From Negativicutes bacterium (lineage in GTDB: Bacteria; Bacillota_C; Negativicutes; Sporomusales_B; JARLHX01), in contig JARLHX010000303.1 of NCBI GenBank assembly GCA_031292035.1, positions 1 through 7,846 of the forward strand: DNA of 7,846 bases, read 5' to 3'. This document shows positions 1-6,012 of the stretch, piece by piece; position 1 is the stretch's first letter; each line of letters begins with the position of its first letter. The notes under the pieces were generated by a model that was not told where the DNA came from, did no database searches, and saw only the letters and a program-made list of their open reading frames with translations. The translations under genes and the position numbers were made by a program.

Positions 1-421
1 CTCTTCCAGGTCGCTGAGTATAACGATAGTCCGGTAGTTGTCGGGAAGGAATGTAATAGACTTGCGAATACACTCGTTCATTTCTTGCCGAACTACCTGG
101 TCTTCGGTCAACAACGACTGCTTGGCTGAGCAGATCCCCCCCGCCCGGCAATCATATCGATGTCCGATTCCATGCATACTTTAGCCGACGACTGTTTAAA
201 AGACGCACTTCTCACCTTATCGGTAGCCGTGTTTGTCGCAATTTGATAAATCCAGGTAGACAACTGCGATTCATTTCTAAACGAATGCAAGGCCTGATTC
301 ACTTTTACAAACACGTCTTGGGTTATGCATCTTTAACTCCTACCAACCTTGTTAAATAGCGATAAATTCTGGGTCGAAATTCTTCATAAATTTGTTCAAA
401 AGTCAATTCTTCCTGTTTCAC
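1..421 (-). pseudogene. Broken ECF (extracytoplasmic function) RNA polymerase sigma factor, partial
   Basis: A sigma-70 family ECF factor can be reassembled from three frames. Piece 1 (421-323) starts at GTG 421-419 and reads MKQEELTFEQIYEEF through RLVGVKDA to a TAA, giving the N-terminus and start of region 2. Piece 2 (about 332-108) resumes with ITQDVFVKVNQAL and STWIYQIATNTATDK, the rest of region 2. Piece 3 (about 141-1) carries SITFLPDNYRTIVILSDLEE, the start of region 4, and runs off the left edge. The first break, at 323-329, looks like a 7-base loss, because the usual DAEDITQ reads DA/ITQ. The second, in a C7 run at 136-142 (G7 on the coding strand), needs one extra base to restore frame. 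The GTG overlaps the cupin stop (GTGA), with GGGAGG ten bases upstream, so the ancestral gene was coupled to the cupin. It is either a decayed gene or, less likely with two lesions, sequence error. The family call is firm; the regulon is unknown. Confidence 0.85.
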
Positions 422-789
422 GAGGAATTTGCCTCCCTCACAAGCTTCTGCTCTCGATACTTATTCATCACCGGCGCCCACGCGTCGACTGCCTTCACTG
501 GTTCTTCCCGGGTAAATACAGAATGGACTACATTTGACGAGATAGCGATGACTTCATTCTTACCCACGGTGTAAACTTTCCAGTCTGTTTCAAAAAACAA
601 TTCACCTTCCAGCACCATGGTAATCTGCTCGCTGGCGTGGCTGTGGGCTTCAAAGCACTTGTGCGGTTGGACCTCGAAATAGGTCAACATAACTTTATCC
701 AAAGACACCGCCCACATAGCCACCCCTGGAATATCCTCTTGGAGAGTAAGCGTATCAGAGGAGTAATGCTTAACTTCTTTGATACTCAT
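418..789 (-). CDS. Small single-domain cupin protein
   Basis: A 123-residue protein that is essentially one cupin beta-barrel. Cupin motif 1 is visible as HSHASEQ at residues 49-55, followed by VLEGEL at 59-64; H49, H51 and E54 or Q55 are the likely metal ligands. A motif 2 histidine is H89 in SSNVVHSVF. There is no signal peptide or membrane segment, so it should be cytoplasmic. The substrate cannot be told from the sequence; small cupins include isomerases, dioxygenases and sensor proteins. The ATG overlaps the stop of the upstream 25-codon ORF (ATGA) and its own ribosome binding site is weak, so translation is probably coupled. Its stop overlaps the GTG of the sigma pseudogene. A sensing or anti-sigma role, by loose analogy with the cupin half of ChrR, is inference only, because the anti-sigma helical domain is missing. 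Confidence 0.85.
   Translation of the reverse strand: MSIKEVKHYSSDTLTLQEDIPGVAMWAVSLDKVMLTYFEVQPHKCFEAHSHASEQITMVLEGELFFETDWKVYTVGKNEVIAISSNVVHSVFTREEPVKAVDAWAPVMNKYREQKLVREANSS
432..437 (-). promoter_or_regulatory. Ribosome binding site that sets the GTG start of the sigma gene
   Basis: GGGAGG reads on the minus strand ten bases before GTG 421-419, inside the end of the cupin gene. It supports the GTG as the original start of the sigma factor even though no ATG opens that frame. Confidence 0.55.
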
Positions 790-863
790 TTTCGCTCATC
801 TCGATTCTGTCTGATATAATCTCCCAAGACTCGTGTGTATTGGCGAATAAGTTCTGTCAGCAT
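786..863 (-). CDS. Unrecognised 25-residue small ORF, coupled to the cupin
   Basis: ATG 863-861 opens a frame reading MLTELIRQYTRVLGDY and ending NRDERK before TGA 788-786. I do not recognise it. It looks like one charged amphipathic helix, with no cysteines and no membrane segment. Two things suggest it is translated: a strong GGGAGGGG ribosome binding site with a 7-base spacer, and a 4-base ATGA overlap with the cupin start, which otherwise lacks a good site. The frame is open upstream back to TGA 911-909, so it could be the tail of a lost longer gene, but no better start exists there. It lies 56 bases downstream of the arsM fusion stop. It may be a real small protein, or a leader peptide that delivers ribosomes to the cupin. 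Confidence 0.5.
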   Translation of the reverse strand: MLTELIRQYTRVLGDYIRQNRDERK

Positions 864-870
864 CTTTTCC

Positions 871-875
871 CCTCC
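871..875 (-). promoter_or_regulatory. Strong ribosome binding site of the small ORF
   Basis: GGAGG, within GGGAGGGG on the minus strand, lies seven bases before ATG 863. It is the only good Shine-Dalgarno site in the arsM-cupin gap, and it serves the small ORF rather than the cupin ATG at 789. Confidence 0.65.
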
Positions 876-919
876 CGCCAAATCCTGAATACTACAGAAG
901 CGAGGGCATCATCTGAATT

Positions 920-2191
920 TCACTTTAGTTCCATCTGCATTGCAGTGGCAGTAGAGCAGCAGGTGCTTACAGCCGGGCTATTCAGGAAAGCCGCTGGCAC
1001 TTCCATCCGCTCGATGGATTGGAAACCACGCTTGGTGAAATAATCGGCCGCAGTATTGGTAAACAGGTAGGCGACGGCGCTCTCAGCTGCTTTCGCCTGC
1101 GCAAGGGCTTCATTCATCAGTGCCTCAGCCACGCCAGCCTTGCGTACCTCAGACGCAACCGCCAGCGACCGAAGAAGAACGGCCTGAGAAGTGGACTCCC
1201 TGCCGAGGACGCCGACAATGCCGGCCTGGTCGGCTACCAGGAAACGGTCCAGTCCCGTGGCAACTTCTACCGCTACCAAACCGGAGGAAGTCAGCAGCTT
1301 TTCGATGGAGGTCAAATCTCCCGGTCGAGCGGAGCGCACGACGTAGTCTTTGCCTGGAACGAGGCGACGGGCGGTTTTTTTCGCCCGGATGAAGGCACTG
1401 ACAAGTGAACCATTCATTTGTTTAAGCTCTTCGGCTGTTGCCTCGGGTACGATTCTTTGCCCAATGGCGCTGTCTAAGTCGTAGACCCTGGTAATTACGA
1501 CCTCAGCATTGTCGAAGCCAGCTTTAGACAGTTTTGCGACGTATTCATCCTGAGTCAGCGCTCCCGCCACGCAACCGGCCCAGGCCAGCAAACTGTGCCT
1601 TACGCCTTCGGGCATCGGCCTGGTTGTTACTATATCAGATACCGCCACCCGTCCGCCCGGTTTCAGCACCCGGTAGATTTCACGGAAAACCTGGTCCTTA
1701 TCTGCCGACAGGTTGATGACGCAGTTTGAGATAACTACATCAACAGAGGCTTCCGGTAGCGGAATTTCCTCGATATGACCTTTCAGAAACTCGGCGTTGG
1801 CTAACCCTGATTTGGCTTTGTTGGCATTGGCCTCCGCCAGCATTTCGTCGGTCATATCTAGGCCGTACGCCTTTCCGGACGGCCCAACCCTCTTGGCTGA
1901 AAGCAATACATCCAGTCCCGCGCCGCTGCCAAGATCAAGAACAGTCTCACCGGCATAAAGATTGCCAAGAGCTGTTGGATTACCGCAGCCGAAAGATGCA
2001 GCAATCAGGTCTTCCGGCAAACCGACCATCTCGTCCGATTGATAGAGCTTGCCGGCAATAACACTTGTGGCGCTTTCACTTCCCCCGCAGCACCCTGCGG
2101 AACCACAGCATCCCGTCCTTGCTGTTATAGCCTTAGCATACTTAAGGCGGACCTGCTCACGGATATCTTCATTCACTACATTGGTTTTCAT
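920..2191 (-). CDS. arsM: Arsenite S-adenosylmethionine methyltransferase fused to an ArsN2-like GNAT acetyltransferase
   Basis: A 423-residue, two-domain cytoplasmic protein. Residues 1-280 are ArsM, which uses SAM to methylate arsenite to mono- and further methylated trivalent arsenicals. The SAM-binding motif [12 protein letters not shown] is at 84-95, and the three conserved arsenic-binding cysteines are present: C69 (SFGCGNP), C157 (SNCVINL) and C207 (AGCVAGA). An N-terminal patch of two cysteine pairs (C28-C29, C34-C35) is another probable arsenic site. Bacterial ArsM is usually 260-280 residues, so about 140 are extra. These (284-423) form a GNAT domain with acetyl-CoA loop RKAGVA at 350-355 and the ArsN2-like tail TAADYF, GF, EVPAAF and CCSTA. 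The ArsN2 substrate is not known to me; the related ArsN1 acetylates arsinothricin. Start ATG 2191 has TAAGGAGG eight bases upstream and follows arsP by 20 bases, so the two are co-transcribed. No internal stop separates the domains, so this is a real fusion in this sequence. Confidence 0.93.
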   Translation of the reverse strand: MKTNVVNEDIREQVRLKYAKAITARTGCCGSAGCCGGSESATSVIAGKLYQSDEMVGLPEDLIAASFGCGNPTALGNLYAGETVLDLGSGAGLDVLLSAKRVGPSGKAYGLDMTDEMLAEANANKAKSGLANAEFLKGHIEEIPLPEASVDVVISNCVINLSADKDQVFREIYRVLKPGGRVAVSDIVTTRPMPEGVRHSLLAWAGCVAGALTQDEYVAKLSKAGFDNAEVVITRVYDLDSAIGQRIVPEATAEELKQMNGSLVSAFIRAKKTARRLVPGKDYVVRSARPGDLTSIEKLLTSSGLVAVEVATGLDRFLVADQAGIVGVLGRESTSQAVLLRSLAVASEVRKAGVAEALMNEALAQAKAAESAVAYLFTNTAADYFTKRGFQSIERMEVPAAFLNSPAVSTCCSTATAMQMELK

Positions 2192-2211
2192 CTTCTATAC
2201 CTCCTTAATGA

Positions 2212-3165
2212 TTAGACTAACATGTTGAACAAGTATCCTGTAATGATGATCGCTACTGTTAAAATGCCGGCAAATATGCCGATTAATTTTACCTTAAGCA
2301 CTCTGCGCAGAATCACCATCTCCGGAAAACTGATTGCGCTCACAGACATCATGAAGGCCAGTGAGGTGCCCAACGGCAGGCCCTTTTCCATTAAGGCATA
2401 GATGATCGGCACCATTCCTGATGAGCTATTGTAGAGCGGCACGCCAAGAAGGACAACGAGCGGCACAGCTAGAGGGTTGTCACGTCCGGCATAGGTCACC
2501 ACGAAATCCTCGGGAACAAATCCATGGATAAAGCCGCCGATAGCTAGAGCCACCATGACATAAGGAGCAATGTATTTCAAGAGTTCAACTGTAAAATCAC
2601 GCGCTGACTGGCAGCGCTCCCGGAAGGTCAGCTCGCGCAGTTCGGCTTCGCCACTCCCCGATTCGTGTACATAGTCTTCAAGCAGATGCTCCAGATTCAG
2701 CTTGCCGATGACATAGCCGCTAATAACGGCTATGATAACGCCGGTAGACGCGTAGAGCAGGGCGACTTTCCATCCAAACATGCCGAGCAGCATAATCAGT
2801 GCAATCTCGTTCACCATCGGCGAGGATATCAAAAACGAGAACGTAACCCCAAGTGGAACCCCGGCTTCGATGAAACCAATGAACAAGGGTACGGCGGAAC
2901 ACGAGCAGAATGGCGTTAAAATCCCGATGAGTGCGGCCAAAATGTTTCCGATAAAAGTGTGACGGTGACTCAGGAACTTCTTGGTTTTCTCCGGGGGGAA
3001 ATAGGAACGGATAATAGTGATGACAAATATCGCTACCGCTAGTAACAGCAGAATTTTCGGTGTGTCGGCGACAAAGAACTGCAGGGCTGACCCAAACTTG
3101 TCTTGGGGTGACATACCGAGCCACTGATAAACTACAAGATTTCCAAAATCATCGAAATCGAACAT
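2212..3165 (-). CDS. arsP: ArsP-type permease (PF03773 family), likely methylarsenical efflux
   Basis: A 317-residue integral membrane protein of the permease family formerly DUF318. The hallmark TPFCSCSAVP is at 84-93 (C87, C89), followed by SSPMVNE at 114-120. A second half repeats the plan with GVPLYNSSSGMVP at 241-253 and SFPEMVILRR at 279-288. About eight hydrophobic segments are visible, with a charged cytoplasmic-type linker around 155-190. Characterised ArsP of Campylobacter jejuni exports trivalent methylarsenite and aromatic arsenicals; other family members have no proven substrate, so the role here rests on its position between a MarR regulator and arsM. Start ATG 3165 has TAGGAGG about nine bases upstream. 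It lies 45 bases after marR, with a GC hairpin in the gap, and 20 bases before the arsM fusion. Confidence 0.85.
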   Translation of the reverse strand: MFDFDDFGNLVVYQWLGMSPQDKFGSALQFFVADTPKILLLLAVAIFVITIIRSYFPPEKTKKFLSHRHTFIGNILAALIGILTPFCSCSAVPLFIGFIEAGVPLGVTFSFLISSPMVNEIALIMLLGMFGWKVALLYASTGVIIAVISGYVIGKLNLEHLLEDYVHESGSGEAELRELTFRERCQSARDFTVELLKYIAPYVMVALAIGGFIHGFVPEDFVVTYAGRDNPLAVPLVVLLGVPLYNSSSGMVPIIYALMEKGLPLGTSLAFMMSVSAISFPEMVILRRVLKVKLIGIFAGILTVAIIITGYLFNMLV

Positions 3166-3182
3166 GAGTATTTCCTCCTAAT

Positions 3183-3201
3183 GCCCGCTGACTCTGCGGG
3201 C
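3183..3201 (-). other. Intercistronic GC hairpin between marR and arsP
   Basis: On the minus strand GCCCGC, a 7-base loop (AGAGTCA) and GCGGGC form a perfect six-pair all-GC stem. It sits ten bases after the marR stop and just before the arsP ribosome binding site. There is no T-run after it, so it is not a typical terminator. It may partly terminate, set the marR to arsP ratio, or stabilise processed mRNA. Confidence 0.45.
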
Positions 3202-3210
3202 GTTATCTTG

Positions 3211-3654
3211 TTAACAACACCGGGGGCCTTTTAAGGCCTGAGCAACATATTGCAGGCTTTCCACAATCTGTTCCCGCTTATCGCCTGGGATGGCGGCGAT
3301 CACTTCCTCAAAGTACACCGCCATCCGCTTTTCCACTTCCAGGAAAAGCGATTGTCCTTTTTCACTGAGGTGCAGCGTGAGATATCTCCGGTCTTCCGGA
3401 TCAGTATCCCGGACGATGATCCCATCGCTGACCAGCTTTTCAACCGATCGACTGACCGTACTTTTGTCGAGGCCGAGAATATCCGCCAGCACATTAAGGG
3501 ACATGCTTCCAGCCCGACCGATTTCTACGATGGTATGACACTGGCTTAGCGTGATATCGCAACAGGACGCTTCGCCTCGCTCCAGAACCCCGAGCCTACG
3601 AACCAGAAGCCTGAGCGATTCTCTGATCATTTCAGCTTGATTGGAATTTGACAT
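3211..3654 (-). CDS. MarR-family winged-helix regulator with vicinal cysteines
   Basis: A 147-residue, MarR-sized transcription factor that probably binds DNA as a dimer. The recognition region runs through LADILGLDKSTVSRSVEKLV (56-75), and the wing carries the MarR signature DPEDRRYLTLHLSEKG (85-100). Its unusual feature is cysteine content: C31-C32 and C39 in SCCDITLSQCH near the dimer and ligand region, and C146-C147 as the last two residues. Vicinal thiols of this type can bind trivalent arsenicals, so I infer an arsenical sensor; oxidant or other metal sensing is also possible. It heads the marR-arsP-arsM unit. The start has GAGGTGG five bases upstream, and the promoter just before it is covered by palindromes, which points to autorepression relieved by the inducer. 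A separate ArsR in the same window suggests the two operons answer to different arsenic species. Confidence 0.9.
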   Translation of the reverse strand: MSNSNQAEMIRESLRLLVRRLGVLERGEASCCDITLSQCHTIVEIGRAGSMSLNVLADILGLDKSTVSRSVEKLVSDGIIVRDTDPEDRRYLTLHLSEKGQSLFLEVEKRMAVYFEEVIAAIPGDKREQIVESLQYVAQALKGPRCC

Positions 3655-3670
3655 TTAAACCACCTCTCAA

Positions 3671-3705
3671 TGCAATTGTATCATGCAACGGTTGCACTAT
3701 GCAAC
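3671..3705. promoter_or_regulatory. Probable MarR operator array overlapping the promoter
   Basis: Five half-sites of the form TTGCA or its complement TGCAA lie here: TGCAA 3671, TTGTA 3676, TGCAA 3684, TTGCA 3692 and TGCAA 3700. The last four alternate in orientation exactly every eight bases. They give a perfect palindrome GTTGCACTATGCAAC at 3691-3705, a second perfect one TGCAACGGTTGCA at 3684-3696, and a one-mismatch copy at 3676-3688. The array covers the -35, spacer and -10, as expected for repression by the adjacent MarR protein. Assigning it to that protein is inference from position and from the usual TTGC...GCAA form of MarR sites. Confidence 0.65.
3675..3704 (-). promoter_or_regulatory. 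Sigma-A type promoter of marR-arsP-arsM
   Basis: On the minus strand, -35 TTGCAT (3704-3699) and -10 TACAAT (3680-3675) are separated by 18 bases. Each matches the housekeeping consensus at four or five of six positions. The predicted start, near 3667-3668, leaves a leader of only about 13 bases that begins almost at the GAGGTGG ribosome binding site. It lies directly after the arsA terminator. Confidence 0.7.
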
Positions 3706-3714
3706 TTTATTATT

Positions 3715-3738
3715 AAAAAAGATTCCCATCTCTGGGAA
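3715..3738 (-). terminator. Rho-independent terminator of the ars operon
   Basis: On the minus strand TTCCCA, loop GAGA and TGGGAA form a six-pair stem, followed by TC and then six T (A-run 3715-3720 on the plus strand). It lies 118 bases past the arsA stop and directly before the marR promoter, so it separates the two transcription units. Confidence 0.8.
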
Positions 3739-3855
3739 AAGCGTCTTGCTTGAAAATATATCTTTTCAGGTGGCTCGGATATCATTGGAAATGAAATTAG
3801 CTTTTTAACTCACGCTTCTCACCCCAATCCGGGCCAACGAAACAGGATTCCAGGG

Positions 3856-5607
3856 TTAATGGACTAAACCCAACAACTCTTTTCCTTGGATTTCCTTCCC
3901 ATGCCATTTGATTAACACCGTATTGCCCTGTGAAGTGTTGACTACTTTATTGATCCATTCGACTTCACTCTGCGACTTAGCTTTTAATAAGGGGCTTTGG
4001 GTATGAGTAAGATAGAGACTTGAGTTTACGACCCACCATTTCGAATGGATGCCTGCCCGTTCCAGGTCATCGGCAAGTCTCATCGCTTCATGGACTGGCG
4101 TAGCTTCAGGAAGTGTTACAATGACGACTTCTGTTTCAGCAGCATTTCTTAGCCTGGGCAAGAGCCTTATTACACTTTCCGGGATATCACCCTGGCTTTT
4201 TTGGATCTCTTTGTGATAGCTCTGGGTAGCATCCAGTAATAACAAAGTATGTCCGGTAGGTGCTGTATCAATGACGACAACCTGATTATCTGTCGCCTGT
4301 TCAACAATTTCGGCGAATGCCCGGAATACGGCGATTTCCTGCGTGCAGGGCGACCTCAAGTCTTCCTCGATATATGCCAAGTCTGCATTTCCCATTGATT
4401 CTCTGGCCTTAGCAAGGACTTCTTCCTTGTACTTTTCAAGTTCCAAGGTTTCATCAATATGACTGATTTTTAAGTTGTGACTGTCACTAAGCATAAATTT
4501 TAAGTGGTGAGCAGGATCGGTCGTAGTCAGATGCACTTTCACACCTTTTTCCACTAAGCCTACAGCAATTGCTGCTGCTAAGGTGCTTTTGCCCACACCA
4601 CCTTTACCCATGGTAAAGATGACTTTTTTATGGGTTGAATAGACATCTTCTATTAACGCGCCTAAAGTTTGTACCTTGTTTATTTCAGCGGCATAGTCTT
4701 CTTCATCCACGGAATTATCGGTTAGCATTCTGCGTATATTCCTTACACCATAGACATTGTAAGCACGAAGTGGAACGTAGTAGGTTGTAAAGTTAAGCAA
4801 ATAGCCCGGCATATCCTGAAGAGCCTGCTGCTGTTTCTTGTATAAACTCAGCGCGGTTTCATCCTCGGTTGTATCGAGTTCAAGAACTCCGTTTATAATG
4901 ATTGTTTGGTTATTGACGCCAAGCTCTTTCAGTTCTTCCGACGCCCGTTTGGCTTCCAGCAGCGGAGTTTTTTCCGGCCTTGCTACCAGGATAACTGTTG
5001 TCATAGTTTGATCCGCCAGAGTCTCCACCGCATTTTTGTACATCTGCTTGTTGCTTTCTAAACCGGATAGCTGGCCTAGGCATGACGCCCCATGGGTGTT
5101 GTCGCTGATAAAGTTACTCCACGCCGATGGGAGCTGCAGCATTCTAAGTGTATGACCGGTGGGAGCCGTGTCAAAGATGACATGGTCGTACTTGTCTTTA
5201 ATGCTTTCATCTGTTAGATAATGCGAAAATTCATTAAAAGCCGCAATTTCTACTGTACACGAGCCAGACAACTGTTCTTCCATGCTTGCGATTGCCGCAT
5301 CAGGCAACAGCCCTTTATACGGCCCGATTACTTTCTCTTTATAGGCATGAGCTGCTTCTATCGGATCCAAGTTGACTACAGTAAGATTTGATACTTCAGG
5401 GATAGGTTTACCTTTGTTATCAAGTTCAACTCCGAAAACATCCTGTAAGTTCGAAGCCGGGTCCGTACTGATTAGCATTACGGTTTTGCCACTATCGGCC
5501 AAGTTAACTGCTGTTGCACACGCTACAGATGTTTTGCCAACGCCTCCTTTTCCGGTAAAAAAGAAATACTTTGTAAGCTCTATATTAGCAGGCTTATAGG
5601 ATTGCAT
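3856..5607 (-). CDS. arsA: Arsenite-stimulated ATPase ArsA, two-domain efflux pump motor
   Basis: A 583-residue soluble ATPase made of two homologous halves, which binds arsenite and drives export with the membrane permease. Both Walker A loops are intact: GKGGVGKT at 20-27 and GKGGVGKS at 334-341. Each half has the DTAPTGHT signal-transduction motif (146-153 and 447-454). The three metalloid-site cysteines match those of the E. coli plasmid protein: C117 (SGSCTVE), C176 (GASCLG) and C421 (SPCTQE). I chose ATG 5607 (MQSYKPANIELTKYFFFTGK) because AAGGA lies six bases upstream and the length equals the classic 583. ATG 5628, two bases after the arsD stop, is an alternative with a weaker site. 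The frame extends to ATG 5661 inside arsD, which is unlikely to be used. The gene is AT-rich compared with acr3. It ends the operon ahead of the terminator. Confidence 0.96.
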   Translation of the reverse strand: MQSYKPANIELTKYFFFTGKGGVGKTSVACATAVNLADSGKTVMLISTDPASNLQDVFGVELDNKGKPIPEVSNLTVVNLDPIEAAHAYKEKVIGPYKGLLPDAAIASMEEQLSGSCTVEIAAFNEFSHYLTDESIKDKYDHVIFDTAPTGHTLRMLQLPSAWSNFISDNTHGASCLGQLSGLESNKQMYKNAVETLADQTMTTVILVARPEKTPLLEAKRASEELKELGVNNQTIIINGVLELDTTEDETALSLYKKQQQALQDMPGYLLNFTTYYVPLRAYNVYGVRNIRRMLTDNSVDEEDYAAEINKVQTLGALIEDVYSTHKKVIFTMGKGGVGKSTLAAAIAVGLVEKGVKVHLTTTDPAHHLKFMLSDSHNLKISHIDETLELEKYKEEVLAKARESMGNADLAYIEEDLRSPCTQEIAVFRAFAEIVEQATDNQVVVIDTAPTGHTLLLLDATQSYHKEIQKSQGDIPESVIRLLPRLRNAAETEVVIVTLPEATPVHEAMRLADDLERAGIHSKWWVVNSSLYLTHTQSPLLKAKSQSEVEWINKVVNTSQGNTVLIKWHGKEIQGKELLGLVH

Positions 5608-5613
5608 TGGCCT

Positions 5614-5618
5614 TCCTT
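5614..5618 (-). promoter_or_regulatory. Ribosome binding site that decides the arsA start
   Basis: AAGGA within AGAAGGAAGG on the minus strand stands six bases before ATG 5607. It favours this start over ATG 5628, whose only candidate site is a poorer GAGGGTGGG about ten bases upstream. Confidence 0.55.
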
Positions 5619-5629
5619 CTTCTTGCATG

Positions 5630-5983
5630 CTAACAGCACCCACCCTCACAACAGCACCCACTTTTTTTAGGCTTGTTGTCTATCGCTAGCCCAGTCCACT
5701 CTGCAAATTCTTCATTCGTAGGATATTCTTGGGTTTTGGCCACTTGGCCCTCAACCAAAGTAATCGGTAATATTTCGGGGCCGTTTTGTTTCAAATAGTC
5801 ATTGATCAGTTGGTTTTCCACAAAGGCATTTGGCTGACCGGAAAGATTAAATCGGCTTATCTCTGCTCCGTTTTGTTTAAGATTGTCAATAACAGTAGCT
5901 ACCCTTAACAGTTCCTTGTCAACGCTTGCTCCGCATACACCGGTAGAACAACACATGGCAGGGTCATAGATCTCGATTTTCAT
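5630..5983 (-). CDS. arsD: Arsenite metallochaperone and weak repressor ArsD
   Basis: A 117-residue cytoplasmic protein that binds arsenite and passes it to ArsA, raising the ATPase affinity at low arsenic. The essential triad is present as C11, C12 and C17 (AMCCSTGVCG), matching C12, C13 and C18 of the E. coli plasmid protein. The C-terminus carries a second cysteine cluster, SGCCCEGGCC, at residues 108-117 (C110, C111, C112, C116, C117), a typical ArsD ending with one cysteine more than the usual two pairs. The fold and length fit the family. Start ATG 5983 has AAAGGAGG eight bases upstream. It lies 29 bases after acr3 and its stop is 22 bases before the chosen arsA start, so arsD and arsA are co-transcribed and probably made together. 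ArsD homologues can also bind the ars promoter; no such site can be tested here. Confidence 0.95.
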   Translation of the reverse strand: MKIEIYDPAMCCSTGVCGASVDKELLRVATVIDNLKQNGAEISRFNLSGQPNAFVENQLINDYLKQNGPEILPITLVEGQVAKTQEYPTNEEFAEWTGLAIDNKPKKSGCCCEGGCC

Positions 5984-6012
5984 GATTTTGCCTCCTTTAT
6001 AGTTTTGGGGGG

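Noticed and set aside
108..332. Programmed frameshifting to express the sigma factor
   Set aside because: Two different shifts would be needed, one across an apparent multi-base deletion with an in-frame stop. Gene decay is the simpler explanation.
891..919. Possible promoter before the small ORF (TTCAGA, 17 bases, TAGTAT on the minus strand)
   Set aside because: Each box matches the consensus at only four of six positions, which is near background. Read-through from arsM is an equally good explanation.
1019..1408. A 129-codon plus-strand frame opposite the GNAT half of the arsM fusion
   Set aside because: It is a shadow of the coding strand, and its translation resembles no protein domain.
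3751..3768. AT-rich inverted repeat TGAAAA-N6-TTTTCA between arsA and marR
   Set aside because: A weak stem with an A/T loop and no T-run. The true terminator is the GC-containing stem at 3715-3738. Nothing else is evident in 3739-3855.
5608..5661. Longer arsA with an N-terminal extension starting at 5661
   Set aside because: The extra 18 residues lie partly inside arsD and have no family match. ATG 5607 gives the normal 583-residue length with a suitable ribosome binding site.
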